From positions 3,658,382 through 3,722,381 of the forward strand of contig CM017568.1 in NCBI GenBank assembly GCA_007844125.1: a DNA stretch of 64,000 nucleotides, written 5' to 3'. The DNA is from Sinonovacula constricta. Taxonomy: Eukaryota > Mollusca > Bivalvia > Cardiida > Solecurtidae. The position numbers and the translations under genes were made by a program. The notes beneath the pieces were generated by a model. The model worked only from the letters and a program-made list of their open reading frames with translations, was not told the origin of the DNA and searched no databases. Every line of letters begins with the position of its first letter. Within the stretch, counting starts at the first letter, position 1. This document shows, piece by piece, positions 60,030 through 64,000 of this stretch.

Positions 60030-60270
60030 TGGTTTGCCGCTGTCGGAAGTATTTGTTTTGGTTTGTTTCCAAAAGCATAGCAGCCACACATGTTCAATAT
60101 AACGACGTCCAACTTTGGTGTAGAAACATCGCAGACCAGGTTCATGTTATCTCGAAAACCTTGCCACATTTGATCCTTCACTCCGACTGGGACTCGAACC
60201 CACGTGACGAAATCTGAGCAGTCACCGGAGTAATAGGTCGGCGACTTTACCACTCGGAGTGAGAAGTTGA
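60030..60270 (-). mobile_element. tRNA-derived SINE, family A, degenerate copy
   Basis: Minus-strand B box GGTTCGAGTCC, head block TCGCCGACCTATTACTCCGG, and body TTCTACACCAAAGTTGGACG matching family A loosely. The A box is eroded. Confidence 0.65.
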
Positions 60271-60604
60271 TTTGTGACACTAATTTCCCGTGATTTAATT
60301 CATGAAGTAATTAAATTGTCAGAGCACCTTAATCAATGGCTTTTTTTGATTTTTGAGGCATGTTCTTTAGCTAAAACCAAACAAATGCATGTGTATTTTA
60401 ACCAATGAATTGTTTTGCATATTTGTTAGGTTTATCGAGCCAACAGCAATATTTTATTAATCAGTAGACGGTCTGTTGGTGCTTTCACTGAAAATATCTG
60501 GATAGGACACACAATCACAGTTTTCTGACACCGTGCCGATTGTTTCGTGAGCGTAGAAAAGGAAAGAATAAAACAAAACTTTTTTGACAAATTTCGGCAT
60601 ACAA

Positions 60605-60660
60605 GTCGGGGCTCGGGTCTGAACCCGGGACCTTCCGTACCTGAAGCCGACTTTTCACGT
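60605..60660 (-). mobile_element. SINE family B head fragment
   Basis: GAACCCGGGACCTTCCGTAC and CTGAAGCCGAC match the family B head (GAACCCGGGGCCTCCCGTAC, GCGGAGCCGACG at 62328-62356), minus strand. It stops shortly before the inverted-repeat element at 60700. Confidence 0.5.
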
Positions 60661-60699
60661 GGGTTAACAAAGCAGGTCAGCATCCACTCGGAACTCCTT

Positions 60700-61260
60700 G
60701 GGTAATTCCGTCCTCTACGTAATCACCTCGGAAATAATGCTGTCGCCGCCATATTGACGAACTACTTCCAAAACGGCAATCGTACCTACTCGGCGATCTC
60801 CGGCAAGCTTCGATAGACATCACCGAAGCGTGATCCGAGTGCATGCAGGGTAATAACTGGTATATTACACTTTTACCAAATCCTGTTGGTAATATACATA
60901 CAGTATCAACTAAGTTAAAAATATTCTTCAACGAAGCGATCTGCTCTTCTTTCAAGGAGTATTGAATCTCCATCATATCTAAAGCGTACTGCACGCATTT
61001 TGAAAAGTCAGCCATCTTTGTTTACATAATGCAATGAGAAGTTATTCGCCGGGGCAAATCACCAACTGGTGTATTCCTACAATTACATACGAGGCATTAT
61101 CTCCGAAGCTTGTCGGAGATCGCCGAGTAGGTACGATTGGTCAGCATCCTGCCCAAATGACAATTCGGACTCCTAAAATATTTTTCATAATCCTCCATAA
61201 TTCCTAATAATTGCGACATCTAATAGGAAATTCGGGATCGTCCCGAAGACGGAATTACCC
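60700..61260. mobile_element. Non-autonomous DNA element with nested inverted repeats
   Basis: Outer arms: GGGTAATTCCGTCCTC (60700-60715) and its complement at 61245-61260, 15 of 16 matching. Inner arms: 60777-60812 and 61104-61139, complementary at 35 of 36 positions (CGTACCTACTCGGCGATCTC...). A helicase-like fragment lies between the inner arms. A further GGGTAATTCCGT sits at 61301. No target-site duplication is clear. Class unknown. Confidence 0.6.
60836..61015 (-). pseudogene. RecQ-like helicase N-terminal fragment
   Basis: From ATG at 61015 the frame reads ALDMMEIQYSLKEEQIASLK, then the Walker A motif LPTGFGKSVIYQLLP (about residues 42-56), which is typical of motif I in RecQ-family superfamily 2 helicases with an upstream Q-type motif. 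After about 60 residues the similarity ends and the frame runs into an inverted-repeat arm. No DEAH box or later motif is found nearby, so it is a fragment or one exon of an element-borne helicase. Helicases occur in some eukaryotic DNA transposons (for example some Academ elements), which is one possible source. Confidence 0.6.
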
Positions 61261-61828
61261 GATTTATCGTATAACATGTATATATATATCGTAACTCATC
61301 GGGTAATTCCGTAATAGGGATATTATCCCTACGAACAGCCGATTACCGCGATACATGTCTTGTGGGCATGCACTATCTTTCACTATTTTATTAGAATACG
61401 AATATGCCAAACATATACTGCTTAAAAATCAAGTAGACTTACATTAAAATCTATAGTGTGCCACAGCACAATCAAATATTTAAATAACGTATGCATTTAC
61501 AAAGCATATTAGTAAATAACTTTATAACATTTTTGCCAATATAATCGCGAACTGGCAATGCAAAACATCACAAGTTTTATCCTTATAGGTAGTGTTGTTC
61601 GATTCGCCTTTATATAATACAATCTGTAAAACATGTACAGGTATCAAGATGTTTTGCAGCACGTAGCGTAGTCGAGGTGTCCGATTGCGAACATAAGTCA
61701 GGGGCCATTTCCTGCATCTGATTGGTCAGATTTAAAATGATTTATTCAATCCCATCCAATCATATGCTTGAAATAGACTTAGACACTAACTTAGACTTAT
61801 ATTACACAGAATTAAGCATAGGAAGCTT
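61261..61828. other. Intergenic, no feature recognised
   Basis: Apart from the extra GGGTAATTCCGT at 61301-61312, no signal is seen. Confidence 0.4.
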
Positions 61829-61897
61829 CAGTAAAACCTCGCTTAGCTGGCCACCAGATGTTCTTTTTAAAGTGTCCCACTTAGCGAGGGTTTTCTG
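61829..61897. mobile_element. pogo/Tigger-like inverted terminal sequence
   Basis: CAGTAAAACCTCGCTTAGCT faces CTTAGCGAGGGTTTTCTG across about 25 bases. The core CTCGCTTAGCT resembles pogo-type transposon ends, which begin with CAGT. This is probably a relic of one end; no transposase is present. Confidence 0.35.
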
Positions 61898-62070
61898 TAT
61901 GAATATAAAATGTATATGTACATGTACTTATACTTTTTATATAATAGTTTATATTATATTGTATCATTATGTTATTTTTAATTGTTGAATGTAAAATTGA
62001 ATTATATATTGTTATGTACAGTAGTACACCAGCGTTTAAGGTTATGCTAGTCAGGTTAAGGGGTTGTTTA

Positions 62071-62389
62071 TTGTTTGTTTATTGGGTTTATCGTCCCACC
62101 AACAGTATTTCAGTTATCTGGAGACGGTGTCCACTTGAAGCAGATATAGTGTTGCCTTCACTGTGTATAGCATGCCGTGAACACCTGGCATGATACCACA
62201 CCCAGTCACATTATCCTGACACCGGGCCAACCAGTCGTGGAACTACCCTTATATTTGCTTGAGCGTTAGCAAGGGAGCTATATCACTACCATTTTTAACG
62301 ACTTTGGTATGTCGCGTCCCGGGATCGAACCCGGGGCCTCCCGTACGCGGAGCCGACGCTCTACCGATTGCGCTACCAGGTCCGGTAAT
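62071..62389 (-). mobile_element. tRNA-derived SINE, family B, complete with target-site duplication
   Basis: The 11 bases GGGGTTGTTTA occur at 62060-62070 and 62390-62400. On the minus strand the head starts CCGGACCTGGTAGCGCAATC with A box TAGCGCAATCGG and B box GGTTCGATCCC; the tail ends GGGACGATAAACCCAATAAA and CAAACAA. This is the reference copy for family B. Confidence 0.9.
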
Positions 62390-62490
62390 GGGGTTGTTTA
62401 CCGTTGTAGTATTAGTGACGTAGCATTCGCGTAACTGCTAGAAAGAAAAAGATCATGCTAGAAAGTTCATTTGTTAATGTTTAAATGGGT

Positions 62491-62545
62491 TTCGTGAATG
62501 TTCCAGAGACTTCTGCGTTCTAGAAATTCTTTGGTTCTATATAAG
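62491..62545 (+). promoter_or_regulatory. Heat-shock elements and TATA box
   Basis: TTC-gt-GAA-tg-TTC-ca-GAg-ac-TTC at 62491-62513 is five consecutive inverted nGAAn units, four of them exact. TTC-ta-GAA follows at 62518-62525, and TATATAAG is at 62538-62545. The spacing matches heat-shock factor promoters. An initiation site would be expected near 62570. Confidence 0.65.
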
Positions 62546-62566
62546 GGCGTGTTAGCCGATTTAAAG

Positions 62567-62606
62567 GAAGTTTGGATATAAAGTTTGGACATAGAGTTTG
62601 GACATA
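62567..62606. repeat. Short tandem repeat AAGTTTGGAYATA
   Basis: Three units of 14-15 bases just downstream of the TATA box, at the likely start of the transcribed part of the LTR. Confidence 0.8.
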
Positions 62607-63071
62607 TTTTGAAAATACTTGCAACCTCTATATTAAATCTTTCTGTGTTGGAATTTACGTGGCCACATTATATTCTACAGTGATATAAATATTTAAGTGT
62701 TGGATTTGGAATTATATTAATTACATTCGTGTATTGTTCTACCTTTGGATAAGATAATTTCAACTGTGCTTATCTACGAGGACATTCTACCGAAAACTTT
62801 TCAGGATTATTCGACGTTCGATTATTAATTGGACTATTAAAGGGGCACCTCCTAAAGGGACAAACTGTAAGCTAACATTTATTTTGCATTCTCAATTTTT
62901 TATATATATTTGTCATTATTTTGTTACGCCATAGATTTAATTGTTTATTAAAATTAACAGTATTGTACTAGTTTGTTGCTGGCTTGTTCTTTCTGTTACA
63001 CCATTTCGTCGTTTTGTAAACGTGCCATTTTATAAATAAATCTTAAATAGCGACACCGGTCGTAACAATAT

Positions 63072-64000
63072 TTATTTAGATGTTATTAGTTTGTATATAT
63101 ACCACTTCCATTCGAAAGACTAAAGTGTGCTTTAGCCAAGTTTCGAACCGGCGACTTTCTGTTAGTGAGGGCGACTAACATAATAAGGGTTTTCCTTGGC
63201 ATTTCTGACTTTTAAGGATTTATTAAAAGAATAAGATATACATAGTTAGGCAGGCAGATAAACAGGCATGCAGGCACGCACGGACGCAAGCAAGCATGTA
63301 CGCACGCACGCACCCCACACATCAACCAAAGTGACTGACACATGTGAAGAATGTCATGAAAAGTGTTTTGTGTCATGCAAAACGAACGCATCAATATTTT
63401 GTACAGTTCGTGACCAAATAATACGCCCCTTAAAGTCATTTGGCAAACATCAAAGGAGTTGTGTTATGACTAAGTTAAAATTTACCTGTATCAATTCGTA
63501 CAAAATACACTATTCAAACACATCGTGACCTGGTACATTTGCTTGTAACGGTCACGTTAACCCCCAAAAATATATCATTTGCATATTTGGGCCACACATT
63601 GCTTTATTATGCAGATCCGATGGTTGGAGGCGTGAAAGGCATTTGAATATACAGAGCCTTGTTATTACTGCACCTGCTGTGCTTGTTGCTGCTGGCATGA
63701 ACAAATCAATTCTTGTAAAGTCTATGTCCACTGGCCAACTCTACCCAATCCAACAACATCTCCCAAAATATGATAAATATAAAAAAATGGACCTGAAGCG
63801 GAGTCATATTTTATGTCTACATCTAAACTGAAATTATCATATAAAATCATTTCCTTTTTTGGAACTATAATGTAAATAATCAGCTGGGCTGTTTAGGGAA
63901 ATGAAGCCAGAAAACAAGTTTCTTACATAACTGCAAATTGATAAACACTTATTCTCAGTAGTAAAAAAATGCTTGACACCCCATTTAATAGGTTTTCTAA
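63072..64000. other. Intergenic to right edge, no gene supported
   Basis: Degenerate GCA/ACGC-rich patch at 63245-63315. A B-box remnant (TTTCGAACCGGCG) near 63140. No protein-like exon recognised. Confidence 0.4.

Larger units (their letters stand above)
62010..63067 (+). mobile_element. Candidate solo LTR with heat-shock-type promoter, split by a SINE
   Basis: It begins TGTTATG (62010) and ends CGTAACA (63067), so the ends are short inverted repeats of the TG...CA kind. ATAT lies immediately outside on both sides (62006-62009, 63068-63071) as a possible 4-bp target duplication. Without the SINE and its duplication it is about 730 bases. It contains clustered heat-shock elements, TATATAAG at 62538, and AATAAA at 63035, about 30 bases before the end, the expected U3-R-U5 order. 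No internal retroelement sequence adjoins. The duplication is weak evidence in AT-rich DNA. Confidence 0.5.

Noticed and set aside
62284..62384. A tRNA gene on the minus strand
   Set aside because: A and B boxes are good, but a SINE body, A-rich tail and flanking duplication follow, so it is the head of a SINE. The tRNA-like heads at 44885, 45550 and 58269 were rejected for the same reason.
62491..62545. Promoter of a cellular heat-shock protein gene
   Set aside because: No hsp70 or small heat-shock coding sequence follows to the right edge, and the unit has LTR-like ends; still not excluded for a gene with a long first intron.

Overview
The window is animal nuclear DNA. It is AT-rich and intron-rich, with GT-AG introns of 0.2 to 7.4 kb, abundant microsatellites, tRNA-derived SINEs and several tandem satellites. 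The genes and repeats suggest a lophotrochozoan, most likely a bivalve mollusc. That placement is inference, because no species-specific marker was recognised. About 5% of the window is protein-coding.

Layout. (1) 344-3751, minus: the first four exons of a secreted trypsin-family serine protease with a long basic pro-region. The exon carrying the catalytic serine lies beyond the left edge. (2) 3752-11387: intergenic, with MITE copies, SINE fragments and a 23-bp palindrome. (3) 11388-14150, plus: a complete four-exon gene for a von Willebrand factor A protein with an intact metal-binding motif and a lysine-rich tail. (4) 14.2-31.0 kb: intergenic. It holds a miniature LTR element (TRIM) whose LTRs carry a tRNA-like sequence (17193-17584), a microsatellite block at 23 kb, a 54-bp satellite that appears to have grown out of a SINE tail (24.18-25.72 kb), and a nested MITE. 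(5) 31038-42880, minus: the complete coding region of the homeobox gene Dbx, in four exons with consistent splice phases. The large intron 2 holds 38-bp and 35-bp satellites just upstream of the homeobox exon. (6) 42.9-64 kb: mainly non-coding. It has CpG-richer sequence upstream of Dbx, SINEs of two families, a 39/78-bp satellite (48.2-50.2 kb), a tRNA-Arg(CCT) gene (56492-56564), a long CT/GT block ending in an inverted repeat, a RecQ-like helicase fragment inside nested inverted repeats (60.7-61.26 kb), and a candidate solo LTR with heat-shock elements and a TATA box, itself split by a SINE (62010-63067).

The three protein genes show no evident functional link: an extracellular protease, a VWA protein and a neural patterning transcription factor. 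The most unusual signals are in the mobile and tandem DNA. These are an RNA polymerase III-type tRNA unit inside TRIM LTRs, an LTR promoter built on a five-unit heat-shock element, and a satellite born from a SINE tail.
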